This document shows positions 14,830-28,763 of a DNA stretch of 64,000 nt, piece by piece; within the stretch, counting starts at the first letter, position 1, and the number at the start of each line of letters is the position of its first letter. The translations under genes and the position numbers were made by a program. The stretch lies in the NCBI GenBank assembly GCA_019155185.1, contig CM032794.1, forward strand, positions 13,308,721-13,372,720. The letters are read 5' to 3'. The notes under the pieces are model-generated. The model was not told the origin of the DNA. It searched no databases and saw only the letters and a program-made list of their open reading frames with translations. This DNA is from Beaufortia kweichowensis (taxonomy: Eukaryota; Chordata; Actinopteri; Cypriniformes; Gastromyzontidae).

Positions 14830-16090
14830 AACATCTGCCAACCTCAAGTTGAGTCTCTGCCGGAAGTCAGTCATGATGAGCTGGTGAGGGAACAAAGGAA
14901 AGACCCGGCTATTGGGAAAGTGATGGCGTTGAAGGAAAATGACACACCACTAACAGAGGATGACAAAGGAGAATGGACACATATGCAAAGGAGGCTGTCA
15001 AGAGAGTGGAGCCAGATTGCACATAGAGAATAATCTTCTCTATAGGAAGAGTGCGAATTAGAGCAACAACTGGTCCTACCACCACCTATAAGCGAACAGT
15101 ACTCACCCAGCTGCATAACAACATGTGCCACGTCGGGGTTGAAAAAAGTTCTGAGCCTAGCATGAGGGAGGCGATTCTACTGGCCTTTCATGAAAAGAGA
15201 TATAGAGGAATATGTGACCAGGAAGTGCTCTTGCATTAAACAAAAAGAAGCCAGCCACACATGAGAGAGCACCAATGGGAAGTATCACTCAAGTTAAGCC
15301 CCTTGAGTTGGTGTGTATCGATTTCCTTCACCTGGAAACCTGCAGAGGTGGATATGAGGTACATATTGGTGGTGGTTGATCACTTTACCAGATTTGCGCA
15401 AGCCTACCCCACCAGAAACAAGGCTGGTAAGGCGGCTGCTGACAGGCTGTTCAATGATTTCATTCCCAGATTTGGATACCGGCCAAACTACACCATGACC
15501 AGGGTCGGGAGTTTGAGAATGAACTCTTCAGAACTCTCAGGCAATTAGCTGGTGTTAGCCCATTCGAGAACCTCTCTCCATTATCACCCCCAGGGCAATC
15601 CTGCAGAAAGATTCAATGTGCGCTACTGCAGATGCTCCGCGCATTGGGAGAGAAGAGAAGGAGAGTTGGAAAGACCATCTACCCCATGTACTCCAGGCAT
15701 ATAATTGTACAAGACCGCGAGGCCACAGGTTTCTCACCATACTATTTGTTATGCGGCCGTCACCCCATACCAGTGGACATCCTCTTGACCTCCTAACAGA
15801 TGAGGAGCTGCAGCGAATGGGCAAAGGGATATGCTGAAATGGGCAGGAAAAATGGTGGAGGCATACAGAATAGCAGAGGCAAACAGCCGACAGTCCAGCT
15901 CAAAGGGAAGACATACTACGATGCAGACAGAGGTGTGGTTCTTCAGCCTGGGGACAGAGTCCTTTATGTTAACCTCAGCTGAGCGAGGGGGCCCTGGAAA
16001 GCTTAGACCATACTGGGAGCAGCTTATCTACATTGTGAGAGAACAGGTTGGAGATAATCCTGTCTACAAAGTAAGCCGGTGAGGAGGCCG
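14830..16090 (+). pseudogene. integrase with GPY/F module of the Gypsy element, broken
   Basis: A partial zinc-binding N-terminus (CHVGVEK) is followed by the catalytic core. The first Asp is at 15320-15322 (VCIDF frame), with ILVVVDHFTRFAQAYPTRNK downstream. The second Asp is at 15497-15499 and the Glu at 15605-15607. The last two are exactly 36 codons apart, which keeps the D-X35-E spacing although the reading frame changes between them. The C-terminal GPY/F module is seen as GPGKLRPYWE and NPVYKV (about 15990-16080). Integrase would insert the cDNA into the host genome. Stops (for example TAA at 15237) and frameshifts make it non-functional. Confidence 0.82.
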
Positions 16091-16968
16091 ACCAGTTCGC
16101 ACTTTACACAGGAACCTCCTGTTACAAGTCAACGACCTACCTGTAGAGCCTCTTCAGAACCCGACTATCAACACAGCTGAGTCACAGAAGAGAAAGAAGA
16201 GAACTTCAGACATCCCGAAACCCACTCACGAGACACAGGACCCAGATGTAAGTGACTCTGAGGAAGAGGAGGTCGTGCCTCGTTACTGGTTGCGAATACC
16301 GAGGGAGAAACCGAGAGCTGGAAGTTACTCACCGTGCGCATGTTACCCCTGACTTCCTGAACAGATCTGAACAGAATGAGACCCACCTGGGTGAAACGAT
16401 TCAGGCAGAACCTGAACAGGACAGGGATAGTGATAGAGACGAGGAACAAGGGACATCCAGTGGGGACGAACATGGCATAGAGCAGTTCCAACCTACCACC
16501 GATCAAGAGGCACCACATGCTGTCCATCAAGAGAACCCGGTCCCCACACCACAACCTGAACCTCAGATCCCACTGAGACAGTCTGAGAGAAAAGGCGACC
16601 AAGTTATGTGTTTACTTACCCATCCCTGGGTCAACCTGCTTATCACCCACGGGCCACTGTGAGTGCAGTTGGAATCCAGCCATTACAGTATACTTACCAG
16701 TGCTCTGGCCCACCATACCCCTACCACTTCCAACCCCCCCCATTGTGCCCTTACTTACCTGTTGTGTACCCAGCTCACTGTGGGTGAGGCGCCAAAGAAA
16801 GACAGTTACATACATTCTATACTCACCAGATGAGATCTAGCACACACTTAATAGGACATACAGGATACACTAATTGAGGGGTTAGAATCGTTTTTGAAAA
16901 AAAAAAAAAAGTGAATGTTCAGACCCGAAATTGTTCAGATTATCTTGTGTCAGGAGCCACTTTTATTT
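16091..16968 (+). pseudogene. C-terminal tail of Gypsy pol and 3' untranslated part
   Basis: An acidic, Gln/Pro-rich tail (open from 16252 to 16662) contains PLRQSERK. In a shifted frame it continues as a YVFTYPSLGQ segment like the tails that follow integrase in many fish Gypsy elements. No envelope signal peptide or membrane segment is seen. A run of A at 16898-16912 lies shortly before the polypurine tract. Confidence 0.5.
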
Positions 16969-16977
16969 GTGGGGAGG
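16969..16977 (+). other. polypurine tract
   Basis: GTGGGGAGG directly abuts the right LTR, preceded by a T-rich stretch (TTTTATTT). It is in the position where plus-strand DNA synthesis is primed in LTR retrotransposons. Confidence 0.75.
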
Positions 16978-18050
16978 TGTGTGATACACCGTGATGTTAT
17001 AACAAGTTAATATTCATAAAAATATGTGTTTGTGATAATGCTTGGCGTTTAATGATATTACAACCTTCATGGTGTAAGATAATATTAAAGTAGGGGAACC
17101 AACGAAAGCGGAACCAAAGGGCAGGTATCGTTGTGCTGTACCGAGGTGGCGAGCCGTCCTCTTCTCTCATACAGAGATTGATATATAAAGATGGCGGTTT
17201 GCTCTTTCATTCGCTGACTAAACTATCCTGTTTTCCAGGTTAGGTACTCTATAAAACCCTGTTTCTTCCTGAAGTGTATGTGATGATGTGAAACTGTGAC
17301 GGGTTGGTTACGTAATATTTGATGTGAAACAGAGTTGAAGAGCCGCGTGTATAATCGCGGGAAAAAGGGTTTGTAACAACAGCTAGCAGCTATATAGCAG
17401 ATGTATATTGAGGCTGAATGTGTAAGTTGGTGTATTAATATCCTCACTCCCTGATAATGTTTTGGTTTAGTGTTTCAGGGTATCCTGACAGGTTACAAGT
17501 TAAATACATTTCCCTATGTGCATTATTTATGTTGTGACTCTAAAGTCATTTAAATATTCGCATTACAGCCAAAGAGGGTTTATGATTCACATTGTTGTAT
17601 TAATATTAATAATTATATATTTATATATAATTATATAGTTTAAAACATGATTAATTCCTATGATGTTATTGCACTTTAAAGAAAGAGTGATGTTGATTGT
17701 TGCAAAGACATGATTATTTTGTGAATATGAGTGTGAAAGATGTCATCCATTGATGTGATTAGTAAAAAAAGAAGGAAAACTCTATTGAGGTGTTAAAATT
17801 GAAATGAACACAAATGGACTCTGACACTGAAACATGTTTGCACAAGAGGAAATGTTATTGTTTTCTACCATAATTTGATAATTTGTAATAAATCGATACA
17901 GAGATTGATATATAAAGATGGCGGTTCGCTCTTTCATTCGCTGACTAAACTATCCTGTTTTCCAGGGCTGTCATCCAGGAGACTTGAGAGTGTTGAACCC
18001 CAGTCAAAATCATTTGTTACTGTAGTTTCATTAGTTTGAGACTCGTAACA
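16978..18050 (+). repeat. right (3') LTR with duplicated promoter-like segment
   Basis: About 1,073 bp, TGTGATACACCG to CGTAACA, matching the left LTR. It contains two 71-bp copies of one segment, at 17169-17239 and 17896-17966, differing at one base. Each has ATATATAAAG followed by AAGATGGCGG (17188-17197 and 17915-17924). An AATAAA lies just upstream of the second copy (17887-17892). Confidence 0.88.
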
Positions 18051-18054
18051 GTAG

Positions 18055-21693
<3,639 letters not shown>

Positions 21694-21724
21694 GTGTAAG
21701 CTGCAGTGTTTGTTGTGTAAGCCT

Positions 21725-21960
21725 GTGTCTGTGTAGCTCTGTTTGGGAGGCAGCCATTACTGGGAACAAAAGACATTAATTGGCAGTTAGAGCTTAATGA
21801 GGCGAGAGAGGAAATTAACAGAGCTCGTCAACAGAAACAAATCAAATCCTCCACTGAATTGATGCAGAGAGTTGCCGCCACTAAGCATCCACTGCTACAA
21901 TAAAGAACAACTCATCATACACTCCAACTTTTTCAGCCCCCCGCTTTGTAATTCATTGCA
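21725..21960. promoter_or_regulatory. candidate conserved non-coding element
   Basis: Well-formed non-repetitive sequence directly after the CT tract, with several homeodomain-type words (ACATTAATTGG, GAAATTAACAG, CTTAATGAGG) and no coding signal. By composition and motif density it is one of the better enhancer candidates here, but conservation is untested. Confidence 0.4.
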
Positions 21961-22029
21961 ATACATAGAAGGTAAGAGAATTACGGATCTGAAAAAAATG
22001 AAATAACAATGAGGAAATGGTTCCCTATT

Positions 22030-22265
22030 AGATGTCCTTGTTCTTGGATTTCAGCAGGATTGTGATTAAGGAATCAAGCCTGTCTGCATTAGCATGTGAA
22101 TAGACTGGCTCCTGAGAGCTCAACCAGAGCCAGGAAGGAGATTGGGAGGATATTTAGCGTCTATTCAGGGAGCAACAATGGCAAGGCACCCAGGCGGACA
22201 GACAGCACTGGCCTCGGGTTGATTAGGCAGTGGGAAGCTATTCTTACAGATCAGACTCAGGTAGT
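22030..22265. promoter_or_regulatory. candidate conserved non-coding element
   Basis: Repeat-free segment with GATTAAGG, GCATTAGCATG, GGATATTTAGC, AACAATGG (SOX-type) and TTGATTAGG words. A 63-residue ORF crosses it, but it has no recognisable protein features. I read it as regulatory; only alignment to other vertebrates can show that. Confidence 0.4.
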
Positions 22266-23342
22266 ATTTTGCCTAATGCTAGTCTAAATCTCTGACAATT
22301 CATCTCAGAAGACATGTACATTTAAAATTGGGTCAGAGATTTTTTCTTTTGGTTTGTTATTTATATTTAAGTGGTTATTTTAATTGTTAAACCCACTATC
22401 TTCTTATTCTTTTAATTAGGTGTGTGTGACTGTTTTGCTTTGGTTTGTCTTTATACACTTAAGCTGCTTGGCTTAATAAGAAATCAACCGAAAACATTTG
22501 GTTGAATGAGGGGTAGTAAAATCTGATTGTGTTGTGCAGTGTCTGAGAGCAGTTATAATTGTTTAGGGGGATTTAGAAGTTGCGGTTAGAAACTGGTGGT
22601 TTGGGGAGGAGTGGTTAGAAAATTCAGAGGTATGGTGAATATGTGTAATACAAATAGAGGTGCTTTTGTCATATGCTTTTTTCTATTTGTTTTTTTTAAT
22701 CTTTTTTATAGTTCAAACAACATTTTCCACAACAAAGAAACTTTTGCGAAACAGATTTTAAAAAGAAATTGTGGTAGGCCTTTTCATTTATTTATTTTTG
22801 CATGTAGCTCAGATCTTTTCCCAGCGTGACATCACCACCTGGCCACAGCAATATTATCTTTTAAAAATAAAGCTATGGCCAGGGATTGTAATCCAGTGCC
22901 CATTTCCTGTCATGTTTCTCAAATGAGTAACCACTGATAGCTTGCATGTTACATTAAAAAATATGATGTCAATTATACAATTACAGCAAGAAAATGAGAC
23001 ATATTTATAAATACTTTCATTGTACAATTGTTTTGTATTTTTATGTTTGTTATCTACTATTTGTGATAAAAATGACCACAGAAGCAGGAAATGTGGTGGC
23101 AGGGGGTTCATTTTTAGTGCTGTATGTGAGAGTGGGTGGAGAAACAGAGCTGTCTGCATGGAGTTTGTTAGAATGAAATTACTCTATTATGCACTCGGTT
23201 ATGTAAAAATGTTCAAGGCAGCTTTCTCTTATTAGCCTAGAAAAGTCGAAAATAGCAAAGCATACATTAGTGCATGTGCCACTGGTTAATCACTTGGGCA
23301 GGCATTAATGCTGTGGTCGCAATGCTGCATTAAATTAATTTA
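22266..23342. other. intergenic, no gene seen
   Basis: AT-rich sequence with T runs and no repeat family or gene that I recognise. Confidence 0.5.
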
Positions 23343-23393
23343 ACTGATTTAATATAATATAACATAGATATTATTTAACATTTTAGAGCTGCT

Positions 23394-23443
<50 letters not shown>

Positions 23444-23498
23444 TAACACATTAAATTGCATTAAATTGTGTGTGTGTGTGTGTGTAACACATAACACA

Positions 23499-23569
<71 letters not shown>

Positions 23570-23666
23570 TATATGTGTAAATTAATATATTAATATGTTA
23601 ATTAAATTAACACATATTAAATTAACACATTAAATAACACATACTATATATATATATACACATATA

Positions 23667-23719
<53 letters not shown>

Positions 23720-23945
23720 TAATATATATAAATATATATATATAGATATATATATATATAAATATATATATCTAGCAGCTCTAAAATGTTAAATAATATC
23801 TATGTTATATTATATTAAATCAGTAATAAACTTGCAGACAACCTGTTTCATACATGTTTATTACTACTCGCTTTATTTTTAAGATGATACTAAATCAATT
23901 TTTAAGAACATAGATATTATTTAACATTTTAGAGCTGCTATCGGC
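23343..23945. repeat. 58-bp perfect inverted repeat around a TA/TG core, plus a third partial copy
   Basis: Positions 23343-23400 and 23767-23824 are perfect reverse complements over 58 bases. The ~365-bp core is almost all (TA)n and (TG)n with short ATTAAATTAACACA-type words. A third, direct copy of 34 bases of the left arm (from AACATAGATATTATTTAAC on) sits at 23907-23940. This could be a foldback/MITE-type element whose centre was replaced by a growing microsatellite, or a local inverted duplication. Confidence 0.8.
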
Positions 23946-24555
23946 ATTCATAACCAAGCTCTTCTGTAATCCTGGATTACCAGACTGCTTGAAAAAGCTC
24001 TAGGAGCGTTTATGGTGTTTGCCCATAACGCTTTGAAAGAAATCATTCAACACTTACTGCTTAAAACTGTTAAAAATTATTTGATGTAAACTTTGCTGTT
24101 AGCTGAATCTTAGTGAACCTCAAGTCTGAGGAAGCAGAACCTCCAGGGAGACCAGTAGGGCCTGTAAGTGCAAGTTTTAACAACCAGTCCATCGGTTGAG
24201 ATCCACAGCTACATCTCTGCTTTTTCCCCCTGGAGACCCTATAGTGAGTGAAAGAGTGATAGACAGCAAGGTGAATGGAAGAAACATGTTATTATAAGTC
24301 TATGTGTAAACAATGGCCCTTTGTTCAAAATAGCATGTTGTTTTAGTATATCCTTGTTCGCATGTTCTCAGTGTCAGACATACAAAAGTGTGTGTTGAAA
24401 AGGTGTTGCTGGGATTCTAATTGGTGTGTTTGTGGCAGAAAACACAGGTATAATTATTAGGTGCTTTCACTTTTCTCTCAGGGATTGTCAGTTATTGCTC
24501 TTGCCATCTGCTCAGTGTGGACACGCACACACACACAAACACACGCACACACACA

Positions 24556-24594
<39 letters not shown>

Positions 24595-27459
24595 GCTCCC
24601 TACAGTCCCAGAATGCCAGTGAGTGTGAGTCAGACGTAATACCTTTGAGAAAGTTGATGACCTATAGCATGCCTATCTGACACCTCCTCTTACTCCTCTC
24701 TTTGTCTCCCTTTTGTGTTTCTCCACATTCACAGGTGGAAAAAAATAATGTTCATCTCCCAGTGAAGCTATTTCTTGGGCGGGGTGTTAGATGACCAGCT
24801 GCATTGTGGGTATTCGTGTGCATCTTTGCCAATGTACATGATGGAAACTCCCTGGGTGCCACAGTTTCAAACGCTCAAGACAGACAATACCACACACCTG
24901 TCTCACACCTTTTCTTCTTTCTCTCTTTCACACTTTATTTGAACACACCCTCCAGGTGCAAGGGGAGAGAAGGTGTGAGACGGCTAGAGACAACGGATAA
25001 TTACAGTCCCCCACACATTTGTACAGGAAGTATCTGTTGATAATGATGCTGATGGTGTTTTTCAGTTCGGAATTATAAACACGCTACACTTTGCCACACT
25101 TGACTGGGTCTCACAACAGTCTTTTTAGGCCAAGGTTACAGTGCTGTTTGTTTAGACAACTTCTCTAGATATAGAGCTATTGAGCGTGATGTTGTTCCTT
25201 TCACAGCTCAACACACTAACTTGGTTCGACATCTTTATAGCTTTCCCAAGGCCACGGTAGCAAACAAACACAAAATGCTGTAATAAAAAACAAAAACATT
25301 GTTGAGTAGACAAAATTGTGTCAAATCTGGCACAGAAACGCATAGTGTTCCTCTGCTTTAACTGCAGCATGACAGTGCACAACAGATTATTGATGAGATT
25401 GCCACACCTGGAATTATATTGTTATGGCTTTTTACTGCTTAGTGTTGGCTTCACCACATCAACCTATTTGGACATCATCTGCTAGTCATGATTCCTCTCA
25501 GTGCATATATCAGAATTAGGCAAGACATGGCAAGATTTGATGCTTTCATCCTAATCTGTTTGGGGATGTAATTCACATGGTATGTCTTTTGACTTGGATT
25601 AGCACATTCAATCCTCTTAGCAAACAGCTCAGTGGAAGTTATCAGTGGCATTGAGGTCCCAGAGAGCCGGTGAATCCACCCAGCCAAAACCACCCGACTA
25701 ATTCCCATTCGCTCTAATCTTACCAAATCTCAACCTCCAAGTATCTCTTAAAAGACATTACAAAGAACATTCTGAATATTATTCTGGAGTCACAAATTGC
25801 CTCAGCCATTGTTCCAAAGTGTGTGTCAATGAGATATAAAGTCCCAAAGAACATGCTTTTATAACCAGCAGAAAGAACATCAGACATACAATTCACATAC
25901 TGATGCTTTTACTTTTTAATTTTTGTTTATTTACACAGACATAAACTCATTTTCCCATCAGTCTCATGTTCTTGTGTGTGTCATCTTTGGTTATAAACAT
26001 CGACTGCAGATATTTAGGTTACTGATATTTAAGGGTATTGATATTTTTGGCCCTTTTGTAATAGTATGAAGAACTAAAATCTCTCTCTCATTTTGAAAGA
26101 GTGAATTATTTTTAATACTTTATGCATTTGGGTCAAATAAATGTCTGCGCCTGATCCTGTCGACTGCACTGTGTTTCCCGAACGCTTTATCCTAGTTCTG
26201 CACGTCTTCTGTCACACACTTACAGAGCTTCACTACCTTCACCACAATCCCATTTCATCAAATATCTCAGCAAAAAATTCACAAATCGCTTAAATCCTTG
26301 ACTTGCTATTCCTGATCCTCACGGATTCTTTATAATTTAATAAACAGGATTAAAGACATCTGTTGAAGTGGTGGAGCCTTGTTCTATTTCTCTGTTTTAA
26401 CTTTAGCTCTCTCACTCGCTCTCTCTCTTTTGGTGGTAACGCTTATTAAACCCTGGAAGATTACAGTGGCCTAATCTTCATGAGCACATGTTGAGAAGAA
26501 TAAAAGAGGTTTGATTTGGGAAATTGTTGTCCAAGTTTAGCAGAAAATGTGCTGTATCCGTTTTTCTTTCTTTTTTGAAGAACGAGAATCCGTGACCTAG
26601 CCATACTTTTGAGGTCAAGAATTGTAAAACAAATGTCTTGATATCTTCAAAAGAAATATGTAAAACACGTAAAAATGCCTTAATATCTTTACTCTTAAAT
26701 AAGGCTTGTAAATTGATAAATTAATGTTGTACCATTAAATCTAATAATAAATTATCTATAGTACATAGACAATACAACAAAAAATATTAAGTATTTAAGT
26801 TGCTAAAACAAAAAATAAACTGCAAAATAACAGACATATATTGTTCAGTAAATTTAAATAAATTCATTTTGGGTAAAAGTGGCTTGTGTTGCTTTCTTCT
26901 GATATAATTTTTTTCATCTATCAGAAATGTTTGAAATCAATTTTTTAGAAAAGTGGCTTGTATTTTCTTCTGATATTTTCCTTGTCATTTAATGTGGTTA
27001 CAAACCTCCCTTGTTTTAGGATTTTCTGTGTCTGCCCTTTAACACTGTATGTTTTTTGTTAGGATTTTTATAGCCTGGCATTTCTAAAAGAAATGAGGCA
27101 ATCAGACAACTCTTACTTTCTGTTCACACATCTAGAGTGTTGCAATATGTTGTAGAATCCTTTTTCTCAATTTTTCTCTCTTCCCCCTCCTTCTCATATT
27201 ATGTTGGTTTCGGCTATTATTAGAGAAACAAAAAATAGAATATTAAGTTTTAAGCTATACATCATAATTTATGCTTAGATACAGTAATATACAATTATGT
27301 AATTTTATGAGAAATGTTTAATTAAAACCTTCAGTCATCTTGATGTCTTTGAAGTCCTATAACATCAGTTGGCACATATTTTTAGTGAGTATTACACAAT
27401 ATTTTTAGTGAGTATTACATTATCAATTGAGTAATATATGATATATGTGCTATCAACAT
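23946..27459. other. intergenic, no gene seen; one CA microsatellite
   Basis: (CA)n microsatellite at 24521-24592. An imperfect ~75-bp-spaced duplication lies at 26874-26976 (AAAAGTGGCTTGT...TTCTTCTGATAT twice), and a 22-bp tandem duplication at about 27376-27420. The rest is AT-rich sequence without coding signal. Confidence 0.5.
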
Positions 27460-27698
27460 CACTGTCAGAAAAAAATGTCACAATTTGCACCCCACTTGTC
27501 ACTGGGGCAGTACCCTTTCGAAAAGTACACATTTGCACCAAAAAGGTGCATATTAGTACCTCAAAAATACATATTAGTATCACAAAGGTATATAATGTAT
27601 ACATATCTGTACCTAATAGTACATATTAGAAGGCTTTTGAAAGGGTACTGACCCAGTGATAACTAGGATACAAATTTTGATCATTTTTTCTGACAGTG
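27460..27698. mobile_element. palindromic MITE, 239 bp
   Basis: The ends are inverted repeats: CACTGTCAGAAAAAAATG at the left, CATTTTTTCTGACAGTG at the right. The inside continues as an imperfect palindrome (CACTGGGGCAGTACCCTTTC against GAAAGGGTACTGACCCAGTG) around GTACCT/TAGTAC words. It resembles a very common zebrafish/cyprinid non-autonomous DNA element that I know by sequence, not by name. No clear target-site duplication is seen. It has no coding capacity. Confidence 0.8.
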
Positions 27699-27889
27699 GC
27701 ACAGGAAACTGCCACTGTGACCTTTTACACCAGCAGGGTAACATTCATGCTTACTTTCCCATCATCCTCTTTTACATAAATACACACTGTGCTTCACCCA
27801 GTAGCAGTGTACTATGTGCACTCAGGTGCATGGTGATCGCAGTAATGAACTCCCAGGTAGATATACACACTTCACTGCTTCTTCCCAGA

Positions 27890-28110
27890 CGGAACGCCAA
27901 AACAAATCTTGTCATAATTAGCTGTAATCCTGCTCATTACCGCTGGCTTAATTAGCCTATTAATAACACATCCTGGGAGAGCTTGTTTGCTGCACAGGCA
28001 AATGTTTGTTCCTAAATTAGCAAACAAGGAAACAACAGCATTGTTCAAACACAGGCGCTCTGACAATGCAAATCAGGCAGAATTAATAGTAGTCAATGAT
28101 AGAGCTTATC
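27890..28110. promoter_or_regulatory. strong candidate conserved non-coding element
   Basis: Two TAATTA homeodomain cores (27915-27920, 27949-27954), a perfect POU octamer ATGCAAAT (28066-28073) and further TTAATA and AATTAG words lie in non-repetitive sequence without coding signal. This cluster is typical of developmental enhancers flanking transcription-regulator genes. Confidence 0.45.
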
Positions 28111-28309
28111 TGTGTGTGTGTGTATATGAGTGTACGTGTGTGTCTGCTTTACAGCACAATAAAAAATATTGTTCCTTCTGATAACCTTACATAGCTCTGT
28201 GTGCAAGGCTCTTATAAACAACCAGAAAACATCGTCTCAGGGCCTGTGATTGTGGGATGGGTCATTGGAATCGGATGAAAGTGGACCAACCCAAAAAATT
28301 GTACTGGGA

Positions 28310-28440
28310 TTTGTGAAATTTAGTGACTGTATCTGTGGGTCAGGCCTTGTGGCGATCAAATGTCTCCACAAAAGTAGAAATTGTCTACACTAGGAACCAA
28401 CCAATTCGGTTCCCATGAGGAAAACTGCTTAATGAACAAT
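28310..28440. repeat. fragment of a dispersed 'fluctuating CCTCACAAGG-type' fish repeat
   Basis: The words 'caggccttgtggcgatcaaa', 'tgtctccacaaaagtagaaa' and 'ttcccatgagg' resemble a dispersed fish repeat around (T)GTCCCCACAAGGATAG. Related fragments are at 42925-42965 and 49250-49440. The family name is unknown to me. Confidence 0.4.
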
Positions 28441-28511
28441 AATGCTACTATTATAATTACAACTACTGAGGTGTAATTACTCCTATTATAATGCAATTAA
28501 ACTAAATCATA

Positions 28512-28763
28512 TGTGATCCTGCCTGTGAAAACCCAGCTAAAGTCATTTTTTGTAATTTACCGTTTTCTACATAAAATCATCCAACATAATGTAAAAAAAT
28601 TCTGTGAAAATATAACTTTGATATATCTAATATTGACTGAGTAAGACTATGTTAAACATTTTAATTATAGTGAAATTAATAGGTGAAATGAAATTTTGAT
28701 GCTTGTTATCTCAGAATATTTACATTTTTAGACTTTTGCTCGTTTTTTACAGACAGGGTCACA
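28512..28763 (+). mobile_element. MITE with ~20-bp terminal inverted repeats and TA target duplication
   Basis: The left end is TGTGATCCTGCCTGTGAAAA. The right end, read in reverse complement, is TGTGACCCTGTCTGTAAAAA, with three differences in 20 bases. The dinucleotide TA flanks both sides, consistent with a TA-targeting cut-and-paste transposase acting in trans. The body has no ORF. A related copy in reverse orientation is at about 52090-52283 and a decayed one at 7380-7684. Confidence 0.75.

Larger units (their letters stand above)
9678..18050 (+). mobile_element. Ty3/Gypsy-type LTR retrotransposon, degenerate
   Basis: The two LTRs (9678-10685 and 16978-18050) begin TGTGATACACC and end in TAACA. 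They are flanked by the 4-bp direct repeat GTAG (9674-9677 and 18051-18054), as expected for integrase-made target duplications. A polypurine tract precedes the right LTR. Between the LTRs are remnants in the order gag, protease, reverse transcriptase, RNase H, integrase with a GPY/F module. This pol order defines Ty3/Gypsy rather than Ty1/Copia or BEL. I see no envelope gene and no clear chromodomain. Every protein region has stops and frameshifts, so the copy cannot encode its own machinery. The LTRs are far less decayed than the coding part. No primer-binding site complementary to a familiar tRNA could be recognised after the left LTR. The exact family name is unknown to me; the pol remnants look like teleost Gypsy elements. 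Confidence 0.9.
27699..28511. other. intergenic with a candidate enhancer and a repeat fragment
   Basis: 27890-28110 is a regulatory candidate and 28310-28440 a repeat fragment, both listed separately. Nothing else is recognised. Confidence 0.5.

Noticed and set aside
16091..16968. Possible envelope gene after integrase
   Set aside because: No signal peptide, membrane segment or cleavage site is visible; the tail fits the C-terminal extension of fish Gypsy pol.
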